A DNA stretch of 35,170 nt from Candidatus Avigastranaerophilus faecigallinarum (GTDB taxonomy: Bacteria; Cyanobacteriota; Vampirovibrionia; Gastranaerophilales; Gastranaerophilaceae): positions 1 through 35,170 of the forward strand of contig DVJT01000173.1 in the NCBI GenBank assembly GCA_018716565.1. Direction: 5' to 3'. Within the stretch, counting starts at the first letter, position 1, and each line of letters starts with the position of its first letter. The notes under the pieces are model-generated. The model had not been told where the DNA came from. It was given only the letters and a program-made list of their open reading frames with translations, and searched no databases. The position numbers were made by a program, and so were the translations under genes. Positions 1 through 10,150 of this stretch are shown piece by piece.

Positions 1-55
1 TATTAATCTTATTTTAATTGCTATTATTTAAATTGAAGAAAGAGAGGAAATAACA

Positions 56-1039
56 ATGTTTGAATCATACCATTGTGAGAAATTGGAAAAAACTCTGCAT
101 TTTTTGCCGGATGGAGTCAAGTTTTGCTGCAGCTGTGCTGAAGGAACAGGAATTAAAATAAATGATTTTTCAAAATTTAACAAAGAAGAAATAATAAAAG
201 GTAAGAAAAAATATATTGATTTATTAAAAAAAGGATATATTCCAAAAGAATGTAAAGGCTGTATTGAATATAAAAAAAATAATCTATATAAAAAAATAAA
301 ATCTATATTCATAAAACAACACAAAAACAAAATTACACACATAATAATTGACCATTTTAAACAATGTGACAGTAATTGCATCTATTGTTCCCAGAAAAAA
401 TTATTTTCTGAAAGAACGCAAAATTATGAACTACTACCAATAATCAAACAATTATATGAACAAAATATGATTGACACTGAAAATCTAAAAGTTGAATTCC
501 AAGGTGGTAACATATCAGAATTAAAGGAATTTGAAGATTTAATGAAAGAATTTTATGAGCACAACTGTGATGATTTTGTTATATTAATGAATGGAATAAA
601 ATATATTCCAATACTTGAGGAAATAGGAAATAACTGGAAAAGCCATATATGCATTTCTTTAGACGCAGGAACAAAAGAAACTTATAAAAAAATCAAAAAC
701 ATAGATGCTTTTGATCAGGTTATAGAAAATATAAAACGATTAAAACAGAAATCTAAAGCTCAAATTTCGTTAAAATACATAATAATAAAGGATGTCAACG
801 ATAATAAAGAAGAATTAGAAAAGTTTTTAAATGTTGCAAAAGAAATAGGAAACATTCAACCTTTACATCTGGAAATTGACTATAATGATACTCTTCTGTC
901 ACCAGGAACAAGATTTGATATACCAAAACATTATTATGAATTATTTGAAGAAGCGGAAAATTACTGCAGAAAAAATAATATAAGCTATAAGGTATTTCCG
1001 TACACAAAACATATTTTAAAACAAGGTTATAGTATATAA
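56..1039 (+). CDS. radical SAM protein with N-terminal SPASM-like Cys region
   Basis: CDSNCIYC matches CxxxCxxC; upstream LPDGVKFCCSC...ECKGC; AGAGAGG Shine-Dalgarno before ATG 56. Confidence 0.85.
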   Translation: MFESYHCEKLEKTLHFLPDGVKFCCSCAEGTGIKINDFSKFNKEEIIKGKKKYIDLLKKGYIPKECKGCIEYKKNNLYKKIKSIFIKQHKNKITHIIIDHFKQCDSNCIYCSQKKLFSERTQNYELLPIIKQLYEQNMIDTENLKVEFQGGNISELKEFEDLMKEFYEHNCDDFVILMNGIKYIPILEEIGNNWKSHICISLDAGTKETYKKIKNIDAFDQVIENIKRLKQKSKAQISLKYIIIKDVNDNKEELEKFLNVAKEIGNIQPLHLEIDYNDTLLSPGTRFDIPKHYYELFEEAENYCRKNNISYKVFPYTKHILKQGYSI

Positions 1040-1104
1040 CTTGATTAAAAAATGTGTTTTAACTAATATCTACATGTTAATTACAAAGGAAAGAAGGTAG
1101 AATT

Positions 1105-1881
1105 ATGTCAAGAAGACCTGTAATTGCCGGTAACTGGAAAATGCACAATTTACAAAAAGAAGCAACAGATTTAACTAACGGAATTATGCAAGAACTAAAA
1201 GCAGAAGATAAAGCAGCACTTCCTGAAGTTATCATTGCTCCTACATTTACAGCATTATATGCTGCAAATAAAGCATTAAAAGACTGTGGTTGCGGAAAAG
1301 TCAAATTAGCAGCACAAAATTGTTACTATGAAACAAAAGGTGCTTTCACTGGTGAATGTTCTGTTGAAATGTTAAAAGACGCAGGATGCGAATATATTAT
1401 AATAGGACACTCTGAAAGAAGAGAATACTTTGGGGAAACTGATGAAATGGTTAATAAGAAAGCGAAAGCAATTTTAGCTAACGGTTTAATCCCAATTATT
1501 TGTTGCGGTGAATCTCTAGAACAAAGAGAAGCCGGAGTTACTGATTATCATATTGCATCTCAAATTACAAAAGCATTGAGAGGTTTAACAGCAGAAGAAG
1601 TTGCAAAATCAATTATTGCATATGAACCTATATGGGCAATTGGCACAGGCAAAACTTGTGATTCAACTGAAGCAAACAGAGTTATTGCTATGATTAGAAA
1701 TGTTGTAAAAGGTTTATATGATGCAAATACATCAGATTCTATAAGAATTTTATATGGTGGAAGTGTTAAACCTGCTACAATTAAGGAACAAATGGCTCAA
1801 TCAGACATAGATGGTGCATTAGTTGGCGGTGCAAGTTTAACAGCTGACAGTTTTGCTCAAATTGTTAAAGGTGCCATGTAA
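1105..1881 (+). CDS. tpiA: triosephosphate isomerase
   Basis: RPVIAGNWKMHN, IIGHSERREYFGE, AYEPIWAIGTGKT, ILYGGSVKP motifs. Confidence 0.98.
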   Translation: MSRRPVIAGNWKMHNLQKEATDLTNGIMQELKAEDKAALPEVIIAPTFTALYAANKALKDCGCGKVKLAAQNCYYETKGAFTGECSVEMLKDAGCEYIIIGHSERREYFGETDEMVNKKAKAILANGLIPIICCGESLEQREAGVTDYHIASQITKALRGLTAEEVAKSIIAYEPIWAIGTGKTCDSTEANRVIAMIRNVVKGLYDANTSDSIRILYGGSVKPATIKEQMAQSDIDGALVGGASLTADSFAQIVKGAM

Positions 1882-1900
1882 AAATCAAGAAAAAATATAA

Positions 1901-1928
1901 AAGGCTCTTAATTTTTGAGAGCCTTTTT
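1901..1928 (+). terminator. intrinsic terminator after tpiA
   Basis: AAGGCTCTtaatttttGAGAGCCTTTTT hairpin followed by T-tract. Confidence 0.85.
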
Positions 1929-1954
1929 GTTTGTTTTGTTTCTTAATAAATTTT

Positions 1955-3031
1955 TTATATTCTGAAAGAAGTAGATAATTTCAATCTTTGATTGATAGAA
2001 GAATTATTTGTGTACTGATTAGTAGCATAAAGTTCTATTTCCAGATTATTTTTATTCTTAATTGGCTTATAAGTAAGTACAATTTCATCTTGCATATTGT
2101 TTTGAGAAACATTTCGTATAAATCTGGTTTTTAAATATAAAGAATCTGATATTTTAAATTCAGGAATAAAATACAAACTTGTATCATAATTCTGGGTATT
2201 GGAAAATTTACTCTGACCTATCTGAGCATTTAGTTTCAATCTTTTATATGTATATTCAATAAATCCACCACCAGTAATTTTATTAACAGCTTGTGCTTCA
2301 TTAGAATAATATGCACCACCTATAATAAAACTCCCCGCATTTCTTGGTAAAAATATTGAATTGGAAGATAAAATAGCACCACCAGAAGCTTCATGATTAT
2401 ATGAAGAAGAAAAGGATCCAACCGATAAGTTAAGAGAATCACCTTTATATGATATTATTGAACCAGTATTGTACGTTGATTCATTAGCTCTAACAAATAA
2501 AACTGATGGTCCATTAACATCAAATAAAAAAGTCTGTCCTAATTGTGCAGAAATTGAACTTCCTATATCAGCTGTTATTTTAGATGAATTTACAACACCC
2601 GGTATTGGGGCCATATGTCTTGTATCATTCAAAAAAGCCTGTGAAAAAGCCTTTGAACCATCCCAAATCATATTTTCTGCTTTTATCGATTGCTCTATTC
2701 TATATTGAGTTTCATTTACTTTTAATTTAAAAACTCTATCATTATTAACATCTTCTAAAGCAGAGTCATCAATTTCATCTAAATTTAGTTCAACAGAATT
2801 TGCTTCATATCTTTTTGCAACATCAATTATTGCCTCTTCTTCAAAATTATCATCTTGAATTGTTTCTGATACTTCATCTTCATTCGACTTTTCGTTTATT
2901 TCCAAAGTTTCAACATAACGACCCAAATCAATAAAACTTTTAGACTGAACATCAAGTTTTTCAATTTCTTTTGCAGAAATAGGATTAATAATAAAGTTAA
3001 ATAAGAAAATAAAAAATAATATCTTTTTCAT
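1955..3031 (-). CDS. secreted, possibly outer-membrane beta-barrel protein of unknown family
   Basis: Signal peptide MKKILFFIFLFNFIINPISA (start moved from 3070 to 3031); alternating-polarity C-terminal half ending LKLSTSFRI. Confidence 0.55.
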   Translation of the reverse strand: MKKILFFIFLFNFIINPISAKEIEKLDVQSKSFIDLGRYVETLEINEKSNEDEVSETIQDDNFEEEAIIDVAKRYEANSVELNLDEIDDSALEDVNNDRVFKLKVNETQYRIEQSIKAENMIWDGSKAFSQAFLNDTRHMAPIPGVVNSSKITADIGSSISAQLGQTFLFDVNGPSVLFVRANESTYNTGSIISYKGDSLNLSVGSFSSSYNHEASGGAILSSNSIFLPRNAGSFIIGGAYYSNEAQAVNKITGGGFIEYTYKRLKLNAQIGQSKFSNTQNYDTSLYFIPEFKISDSLYLKTRFIRNVSQNNMQDEIVLTYKPIKNKNNLEIELYATNQYTNNSSINQRLKLSTSFRI

Positions 3032-3331
3032 AATACAATTTTGAATTAAAAAAAATATTTGTTCAATCAACTAAATAAATAATATTTGACAATAGCGAAA
3101 AAAAGTATTTGAATAATATATGCAGAAATGAATAAATTTTACCTACTAAGTATATAATATATTAAGTTTTGTAAACATGCATTTGTTATGGTTATTCTTC
3201 AAGTCTGACAAGAAGTTTAAGCTTATTAAAAAGGTCTTTTTTACAAAAAAAGATATATATTTTTAAATTAACTAGCAAAAAATTTTGATAACACGGTTTA
3301 AAATAAATTGCGAATGAACACGGAGATAAAA

Positions 3332-3718
3332 ATGGCTGAAATAAATAATAATATTCAAAAATTTGGATATAACATAGAAAAAGTTGATAATAGTAAAAAT
3401 AAAACACCAGAGACACCTCATGTTGAAGTACCTGAAGGCAGTGAAGAAAAACGATATGTACCAGACACAGGAATACTTGGACGTTCACAAATAAAGAATC
3501 CAAAAGGGGCAGATGTTACAAGAAGCGTAGATGAAACAATTGCATTATGCGAAAAATATCCTCAAATATTAAATTGCGGGGATGAACTTTTTGATACTTT
3601 ATATGAACAGTTTTTAAACAATGGAATGGAACCATTTGAAGCTTATGCAAAAGCATCTATTGCAATGGAAGAATTCGTTGAGATTGGTAAAGCTCAATTG
3701 AGTCAACATCTTGATTAG
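3332..3718 (+). CDS. small hypothetical protein
   Basis: Open ORF; ATG 3332 is preceded by CGGAG at suitable spacing (track start 3308 is TTG). Confidence 0.6.
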   Translation: MAEINNNIQKFGYNIEKVDNSKNKTPETPHVEVPEGSEEKRYVPDTGILGRSQIKNPKGADVTRSVDETIALCEKYPQILNCGDELFDTLYEQFLNNGMEPFEAYAKASIAMEEFVEIGKAQLSQHLD

Positions 3719-3771
3719 TTGATTCAAAGGTGTTAACATGTAGACATTGTTCGATTTTTTGAAAGAGATAT

Positions 3772-4530
3772 ATGGAACGAATAAAACCTATTGAAGCAAA
3801 AGATAGAATAATCTTAGCACTTGATGTTGATACTATTGAAGAAGTAATAAAATATGTTGATTTATTAAAGGAATACGTCGGATTTTTTAAAGTCGGTCTT
3901 CCTTTATTTGTATCTTGCGGATTTGAAGCAATAAATGTTATAAAAGAGCATGGAGGCAAAGTATATTTTGATGGTAAGTTTCAGGATATACCAAATACTA
4001 CAGCAAAAGCCAGTATTAATTTAATGAAAAAAGGAATCGACTTTTTCAATATAAGTTCAACAGGTGGTTCAAAAATGTTGACCAATACAATTGCAGAATG
4101 TAATAACTATGCCAAAAAAAATAATATTGAACCACCAATAATATTAGCTGTTACACTTCTTTCAAGTTTTGGACAAAAAACACTTACTAATGAACTTGGC
4201 ATAGAAATGAATATTTCATCATACGTACTAAAATTATCCCAGATAGCAAAAGAAGCCGGATTATCAGGAGTTGTAGCACCAGATACGGATGCAGCTCAAA
4301 TAAAAAAAGAATTGGGTGAAGATTTTATTGTTGTATGCCCTGCAGTAAGACCTACTTGGGCAATCGTAAATGATCAAATAAGAATAGTATCGCCAACAGA
4401 TGCAATAAAAGCAGGTGCGGATTATATAATTATAGGCAGACCCATAACACGTGCAGCAGATCCGACTGTAGCTGCGAAATTGGTAATCGCAGAAATAGAA
4501 GAAGCACTTAAAGAAAAAAGGAACAACTGA
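3772..4530 (+). CDS. pyrF: orotidine-5'-phosphate decarboxylase
   Basis: DRIILALDVDT, FKVGLPLF, VYFDGKFQDIPNT, YIIIGRPIT motifs. Confidence 0.97.
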   Translation: MERIKPIEAKDRIILALDVDTIEEVIKYVDLLKEYVGFFKVGLPLFVSCGFEAINVIKEHGGKVYFDGKFQDIPNTTAKASINLMKKGIDFFNISSTGGSKMLTNTIAECNNYAKKNNIEPPIILAVTLLSSFGQKTLTNELGIEMNISSYVLKLSQIAKEAGLSGVVAPDTDAAQIKKELGEDFIVVCPAVRPTWAIVNDQIRIVSPTDAIKAGADYIIIGRPITRAADPTVAAKLVIAEIEEALKEKRNN

Positions 4531-5651
4531 TGAATATTGGTGTACCCAAAGAAATAAAAATTAGGGAAGACAGAGTTGCTATTGCACCGCAAGGAGTTAA
4601 ACTTTTAAGCAATGATGGTCACACTGTTTTAATTGAGAAATCAGCTGGGATAGGAAGTGGATTTTCTGATGAAGAATATAAAAATGCAGGTGCGATAATT
4701 CTGGATTCAGCAGAAGATATCTACAACAAAGCAGATATAATAGTAAAAGTAAAAGAGCCACAACCTTCGGAGTATCGTTTACTTAAGAAAAATCAAATTT
4801 TAATAGCTTATTTGCATCTCGCAGTAGAAAAAGCACTTACAAAAGAACTTATTAATAAAAAACTCACAAGTATTGCATACGAGACAATTCAAACTAAAGA
4901 TGGGAAATTACCATTATTAACACCTATGAGTGAAGTAGCTGGAAAAATGTCCGTTCAAATTGCTGCAAATCTTCTTGAAAACAGAAATAATGGAGCTGGT
5001 ATTCTACTTGGTGGTATAGCTGGTGTTCCAGCTGGAAAAGTTCTTATTGTTGGTGCTGGCAATGTTGGTATTAATGCAGCTAAAATTGCAATAGGAATGG
5101 GAGCAAACGTAAGTATTGCGGATGTAGATATAGACAAATTAAGACATATTGATGATATGTTCGGTTCAAAAATAAAAACATATGTATCAACAGAAGCAAA
5201 TCTTAAAGAACTTGTAAAAGATACTGATGTTCTAATTGGTGCTGTTTTAATACCCGGATACAAAGCTCCTTGTATAATTACAGAAGATATGGTTAAAAGC
5301 ATGCATAAAGGGTCAGTTATTGTTGACGTATCAATTGATCAAGGCGGAATTGTTGAGACAATGGATAGAGTTACAACTCTTGATAATCCGACATATGAGA
5401 AGCACTGTATAATACATTACAGCGTTGCAAATATTCCTGGAAGTGTAGCAAGAACATCAACAATTGCATTAACAAATGAAAGTATAAAATATATAAGAGC
5501 AGTTGCTACAGACGGGATAGTTGAAGCTCTAAAAAAGGATAAAGCATTGGCAAAAGGTGTTAATACATTTAACGGCAAACTAACCAATAAAGGTGTTGCT
5601 GAAGCTTTAAATTTTGAATTCACAGAACTACCAAGTATCATTGGTTTTTAG
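4530..5651 (+). CDS. ald: alanine dehydrogenase
   Basis: MNIGVPKEIKIREDRVAI, YETIQ, PLLTPMSEVAGKMSVQ, GIAGVPAGKVLIVGAGNVG, VDVSIDQGG; start overlaps pyrF stop. Confidence 0.97.
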   Translation: MNIGVPKEIKIREDRVAIAPQGVKLLSNDGHTVLIEKSAGIGSGFSDEEYKNAGAIILDSAEDIYNKADIIVKVKEPQPSEYRLLKKNQILIAYLHLAVEKALTKELINKKLTSIAYETIQTKDGKLPLLTPMSEVAGKMSVQIAANLLENRNNGAGILLGGIAGVPAGKVLIVGAGNVGINAAKIAIGMGANVSIADVDIDKLRHIDDMFGSKIKTYVSTEANLKELVKDTDVLIGAVLIPGYKAPCIITEDMVKSMHKGSVIVDVSIDQGGIVETMDRVTTLDNPTYEKHCIIHYSVANIPGSVARTSTIALTNESIKYIRAVATDGIVEALKKDKALAKGVNTFNGKLTNKGVAEALNFEFTELPSIIGF

Positions 5652-6720
5652 GAATCAAATCACAACACATTTGACAAGAATTAAAGACTTTAGTTCTATA
5701 TAAATTCTTCCTAAAACACTTAAACTTAGTTGTATTAATAGCTTCTTTTAAAGTCATTTCACGAAGGCTTGCAACTTTGTATGAAAGACAAGGATAAATA
5801 TCTCCTTCCGGATTGATATATATACTTGTCATTGGTATTTTGCAAGGATGATACAAATCTGTAATTTTTTTATTAGCAGGATTAAAGAATTTCTTTATAT
5901 TTTCATAATCACCAACAGCTTTAAATCTCGGAGCATACCTTAATATAGTTCTAGATTTTCTTGATAAACTTTCAAGTTCTTTATATATTTCGATAAAATG
6001 CTCCAAATCAAAATACAAATTAACGGGATACTCTTTCAAATAGAAATCTTCATTAAATTCAACCCATAATTTTGAATTTTGCCTCAATGGTTGTTTTCTT
6101 AAAAATGTTAAAGAAAAAAATTGAGCATTTAAATTTATTGCTTCTTTATATAATTTAGGCAAATCATCTAGATTATCGTTCAGAATACAAGTTTTTATAT
6201 CCAACATCGGCTTCATTTTATTTCCTCTTTTAGAATTAAAGAGCTCTATATTATTCATAACTTTTTGCCATAAACCAGAAAAATTTCTATTTTTATCATG
6301 ATTTTTCCCATAACCATCCAATGAAACAGAAAGAAGTAATAATTTATTTTTTATAAATGAATCCATAATTTCTTCATTTAAAGCTAAACCATTTGAAATC
6401 AAAGAAACTTTTCTATATTTTTGAGAAGCTTTTTCATAAATTTTCAGGAAATCTTTTTTTAGAATAACCTCACCAGCAACAAAAGAAATTAATGCAAATG
6501 GAGGAATTTGTTTTATTATATATAACCATTCTTGAGTTGTTAATTCATTCTTATTTCTATCTTCCGTAATATAACAAAAAGGACACTTCAAATTACAATT
6601 ATATGTTAATTCCAAAATATATCGCATTGGAGGAATTAATATACATCCATTTTTATCCGAATAAGCAATATTTGCATATATTCGCCGAAAAAAATCAAAC
6701 AAATAGCTATAATTAATCAT
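5638..6720 (-). CDS. radical SAM/SPASM domain protein
   Basis: CNLKCPFC plus C-terminal PEGDIYPC...CQMCC; start at 6720 (MINYSYLF) supported by GGAGG, track start 6780 is upstream. Confidence 0.88.
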   Translation of the reverse strand: MINYSYLFDFFRRIYANIAYSDKNGCILIPPMRYILELTYNCNLKCPFCYITEDRNKNELTTQEWLYIIKQIPPFALISFVAGEVILKKDFLKIYEKASQKYRKVSLISNGLALNEEIMDSFIKNKLLLLSVSLDGYGKNHDKNRNFSGLWQKVMNNIELFNSKRGNKMKPMLDIKTCILNDNLDDLPKLYKEAINLNAQFFSLTFLRKQPLRQNSKLWVEFNEDFYLKEYPVNLYFDLEHFIEIYKELESLSRKSRTILRYAPRFKAVGDYENIKKFFNPANKKITDLYHPCKIPMTSIYINPEGDIYPCLSYKVASLREMTLKEAINTTKFKCFRKNLYRTKVFNSCQMCCDLIPKNQ

Positions 6721-6852
6721 TTTACCTCCAAAGACATAATACAAAAAAAATATATTGTTAACAAAATTTAAATTCCCCAAAATAATAACGCAATTTTCTC
6801 AAACAAAAACTTTTTATATGAATATAAAGGGAAATTATTTAATACACAGGGG

Positions 6853-7116
6853 ATGAAGTTTATGGCTGTCGGAGCAAAAGACAAAATTGACAGGGAATTA
6901 GTTAAAAAATATGCAAAACTAAAAATGGATAATCCAGAAACAACAAAATTAGTTGATTCCCAAAAAATGTTAGCAGCAATGAATGATTATGCTGCAATGC
7001 AAAGAAATATGCTTGATATGAATTCAAAATTAAAGGATATTTGTTCAAATGTAACATCAAAATCAGTTGTTTATCTAAAACTGAATTTCAATCCACCAAG
7101 AGCAAGAAAGCAATAA
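6853..7116 (+). CDS. small hypothetical protein
   Basis: Open 87-aa ORF with GGGG upstream; true start may be the in-frame ATG at 6862. Confidence 0.5.
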   Translation: MKFMAVGAKDKIDRELVKKYAKLKMDNPETTKLVDSQKMLAAMNDYAAMQRNMLDMNSKLKDICSNVTSKSVVYLKLNFNPPRARKQ

Positions 7117-7156
7117 ATTGTAAATAAATTAAAAATAAATCCTTTGCATATATAAA

Positions 7157-7200
7157 AATGATTAACTTTTAATTACAATGTAATATGAAAGTTAATCATT
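7157..7200. other. long perfect stem-loop upstream of maf
   Basis: 13-bp inverted repeat AATGATTAACTTT / AAAGTTAATCATT enclosing ATTAC-AAT-GTAAT. Confidence 0.65.
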
Positions 7201-7216
7201 ATAGTATGGAAAAAAA

Positions 7217-7789
7217 ATGAAACAAATTATATTAGCATCAACATCACCAAGAAGACAAGAATTACTAGAAAATTTAGGATTAATTTTCCAAATTATTGAA
7301 CCAAATTACAATGAAAATATATTAAATAAAGCTTTTTCATATAAGCTAATTGAGTCTTTAGCAGAAAATAAGGGATTATCAGTTGTTGACAAAATTAAAG
7401 TTCCGGCAATTATAATAAGTGCAGACACAGTTGTTGTATACAATAATGTTGTACTGGGTAAACCAAAAGATTTTGATGATGCTTTAAAAATGCTTTTAAT
7501 GCTAAATGGAAAAACACATAATGTAGTTACAGCAGTTTGTATGATAAATAATGAAAATAACAAAAAAATAATTAAATCAGAAACAAGCGAAGTAACTTTT
7601 AATAAGCTTTCTGAAAACGAAATAAAGAATTATATATATGATTTTCAACCTTACGATAAAGCAGGCTCATATGGTATTCAAGAACTTCCTGAAAATTTTA
7701 TAAAAGAAATAAAAGGAGAATATGATAATATTGTAGGGTTACCAACAAAATTATTAATAAATATGCTTTCAGAAATAAACAATATATAA
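7217..7789 (+). CDS. maf: Maf-family nucleotide pyrophosphatase
   Basis: IILASTSPRRQELLENLGL, ISADTVV, LGKP, YDKAGSYGIQ motifs. Confidence 0.95.
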   Translation: MKQIILASTSPRRQELLENLGLIFQIIEPNYNENILNKAFSYKLIESLAENKGLSVVDKIKVPAIIISADTVVVYNNVVLGKPKDFDDALKMLLMLNGKTHNVVTAVCMINNENNKKIIKSETSEVTFNKLSENEIKNYIYDFQPYDKAGSYGIQELPENFIKEIKGEYDNIVGLPTKLLINMLSEINNI

Positions 7790-7833
7790 ATTTAATGTAA
7801 AATATAAATAGAGGAGTTAAGAAGGAGATAATT

Positions 7834-8361
7834 ATGAACAGTGTGCAGCTGGTAAAAGATAGGATAAGAAGTATAAAAGATTTTCCTATAGAAGGAATTA
7901 TTTTTAGGGATATTACGACTGCAATAAAAGACAAAGAAGCACTAAGAGAAATGATTAACTTCTTAACTGAAAAATTTATAAATAAAGGTATAGATTATGT
8001 TGCAGTAATTGAATCAAGAGGTTTCATTTTTGGTTCTGCACTTGCGTACAACATAAATGCAGGCTGTATATTAATAAGAAAGCCTGGTAAACTTCCTGCT
8101 GAAACAATAAGTGAAGAATACTCTCTTGAATATGGAACAGATAAACTTGAAATCCATAAAGATGCAATAGAAGAAGGTAAAAACGTAATTGTTATAGATG
8201 ATTTATTAGCTACAGGCGGAACCGTATCAGCAGCTTGTAAATTATTAAAAAAAGCAGGAGCAAATGTAAAAGCAGCGGCTTTTGTAATTGAACTTGCTGA
8301 TTTAAACGGAAGAAAAAATTTACCTCAAGATATAGAAGTTGTTTCTATGGTTACTTATTAA
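7834..8361 (+). CDS. apt: adenine phosphoribosyltransferase
   Basis: DFPIEGIIFRDITT, ESRGFIFG, VIVIDDLLATGGT motifs. Confidence 0.97.
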   Translation: MNSVQLVKDRIRSIKDFPIEGIIFRDITTAIKDKEALREMINFLTEKFINKGIDYVAVIESRGFIFGSALAYNINAGCILIRKPGKLPAETISEEYSLEYGTDKLEIHKDAIEEGKNVIVIDDLLATGGTVSAACKLLKKAGANVKAAAFVIELADLNGRKNLPQDIEVVSMVTY

Positions 8362-8378
8362 AATATCGGTAAAATTTA

Positions 8379-9452
8379 ATGGGTGATGAAAATAAACAAT
8401 TTGAAGCCAGTCAACAAAAGTTGCAAAAAGCAAGAAAAGAAGGTCAGGTTGTAAAATCAAAAGATTTTTCAATGGCTTTAGCATTACTTGTTATGTTTAT
8501 TATAATATTAAAACTATCACCATTCATATGGGATCAGATATCTGTATTATTTGTATATCTGTATGATAAAATTCCTGAAAAACATCTTGAAGATATAGGC
8601 TATGCTCATCTATTTACTGCAATTGCAATTCCAACAGTTCTAATAATAGGTCCAATATTAATAATGGCAGCTTTCATTGCAATTCTTGGTGATTTTATAC
8701 AAGTCGGTCCATTAGTAACAACAAAACCATTAGAACCCAAACTTGATAAATTAAATCCAACAAAATATTTTAAGAACTTAATGTCACCCAAAACAGCATT
8801 TGAACTAGTAAAAAACATTATAAAAGTTGCACTTTTAGGACTTATAGGTTGGATGGTATATAATTCACATCTTGAAGCAATACTAGCATTAGCAACAATT
8901 GATAATAGTTTTGCAATAATGAATGAATTTGGTTCTTTAATTATAGATTTCGTTATGAAAGCTGGTTTAGCCTTTTTAATAATCGCAGCAGCAGATTATG
9001 GTATGGTAAGATGGAAATTTTTACAAGACCAAAAAATGTCATTTAAAGAAGTAAAAGATGAATATAAAAACTCAGAAGGAGATCCTCACGTTAAAGCTGC
9101 ATTAAGACAACGAAGACAACAAATGTTACAAAAAAAGATGATGGATTCAGTCCCAGATGCAGACTTTGTTGTTACAAATCCAACACATATTGCTTGTGCT
9201 TTAAAATATGATGCGCAGCAAATGGAATCTCCCAAAATGCTTGCAAAAGGTACAGAATTATTTGCAAAAAAAATTATAGAAATAGCGAGGGAACATTCAA
9301 TACCTGTTATAGAAAATCCTCCTGTTGCAAGAGCTTTATTTCGGATGGTAGAAATCAATGCATCTATTCCACCTGAATTATATAAAGCAGTCGCCGAAAT
9401 ATTGATTTTTGTATACAATTTGCGAAATGCCAAAAAAGGTAGTAATATATAA
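8379..9452 (+). CDS. flhB: flagellar biosynthesis / type III export switch protein FlhB family
   Basis: QKLQKARKEGQVVKSKDF N-terminus, TM segments, NPTH autocleavage motif (VVTNPTHIACALKYD), ENPPVARALF. Confidence 0.93.
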   Translation: MGDENKQFEASQQKLQKARKEGQVVKSKDFSMALALLVMFIIILKLSPFIWDQISVLFVYLYDKIPEKHLEDIGYAHLFTAIAIPTVLIIGPILIMAAFIAILGDFIQVGPLVTTKPLEPKLDKLNPTKYFKNLMSPKTAFELVKNIIKVALLGLIGWMVYNSHLEAILALATIDNSFAIMNEFGSLIIDFVMKAGLAFLIIAAADYGMVRWKFLQDQKMSFKEVKDEYKNSEGDPHVKAALRQRRQQMLQKKMMDSVPDADFVVTNPTHIACALKYDAQQMESPKMLAKGTELFAKKIIEIAREHSIPVIENPPVARALFRMVEINASIPPELYKAVAEILIFVYNLRNAKKGSNI

Positions 9453-9477
9453 AATAAAAAGATTAATAGAATAAAAG

Positions 9478-10137
9478 ATGCACGCAAAAATAAAAGATTA
9501 CATTGAAATAATCGAAAAGGTAGCTAAGGTAGAACATAAGCGTATTCCATCGCATATGGTGGATTATGACGAACTTGTCAGTATTGGAATTATTGCAATA
9601 CAAGTACTAATTAAAGATAAAACAGATGAACAACTGGCAAGATATAATAATGCTTATATAGCTACTGCTGTAAGATGGGCAATAAGAAATGAGCTCAGAA
9701 ACAGATATAAATGGTATTCTTTAAAACATACAAATGTAGATTCACGAAATGAACAATCACAAGATGAATACGGAGAAGAATCAACAATTACTCCGGGCAA
9801 AGTAAGAGAAGCTATTTACGAAACAATATTATCTATTGATAGTTTGGCTGCAGCTGCCTCTGATAATGATTCACCTTTTGATTTTATAAAAGACCCATCA
9901 GCTCTTCCTGATGAAAAAGCTGAAATTTCTGAACTTGGGAGAGTTATTAGGGAAGCTATTGCAAAATTACCGCCAAAAGAAAGAATTATTATTGAATACA
10001 GATTCTATCGTAATATGCAGGTAAAAGAAATTGCAGAACAAGTCGGACTTTCTTCTTCAAGAATTACAAGAATTATTCAAGCTGCATTAAATACAGTAAG
10101 AGAATATCTAAATAAAAAAGAACACTATGGATATTAA
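9478..10137 (+). CDS. sigma-70 family RNA polymerase sigma factor, FliA-like
   Basis: Region 2 (HKRIPSHMVDYDELVSIG...YIATAVRWAIRNELR) and region 4 HTH (LPPKERIIIEYRFYRNMQVKEIAEQVGLSSSRITRI). Confidence 0.85.
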   Translation: MHAKIKDYIEIIEKVAKVEHKRIPSHMVDYDELVSIGIIAIQVLIKDKTDEQLARYNNAYIATAVRWAIRNELRNRYKWYSLKHTNVDSRNEQSQDEYGEESTITPGKVREAIYETILSIDSLAAAASDNDSPFDFIKDPSALPDEKAEISELGRVIREAIAKLPPKERIIIEYRFYRNMQVKEIAEQVGLSSSRITRIIQAALNTVREYLNKKEHYGY

Positions 10138-10150
10138 TATTTCCTCATTT

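Noticed and set aside
3200-3275. AT-rich TCTTTTTT-ACA-AAAAAAGA hairpin upstream of the 3332 ORF
   Set aside because: Pure A/T stem expected by chance in this composition; no further support.
9086-9487. 133-aa antisense ORF at flhB 3' end
   Set aside because: Overlaps the conserved NPTH region of flhB; no independent evidence.
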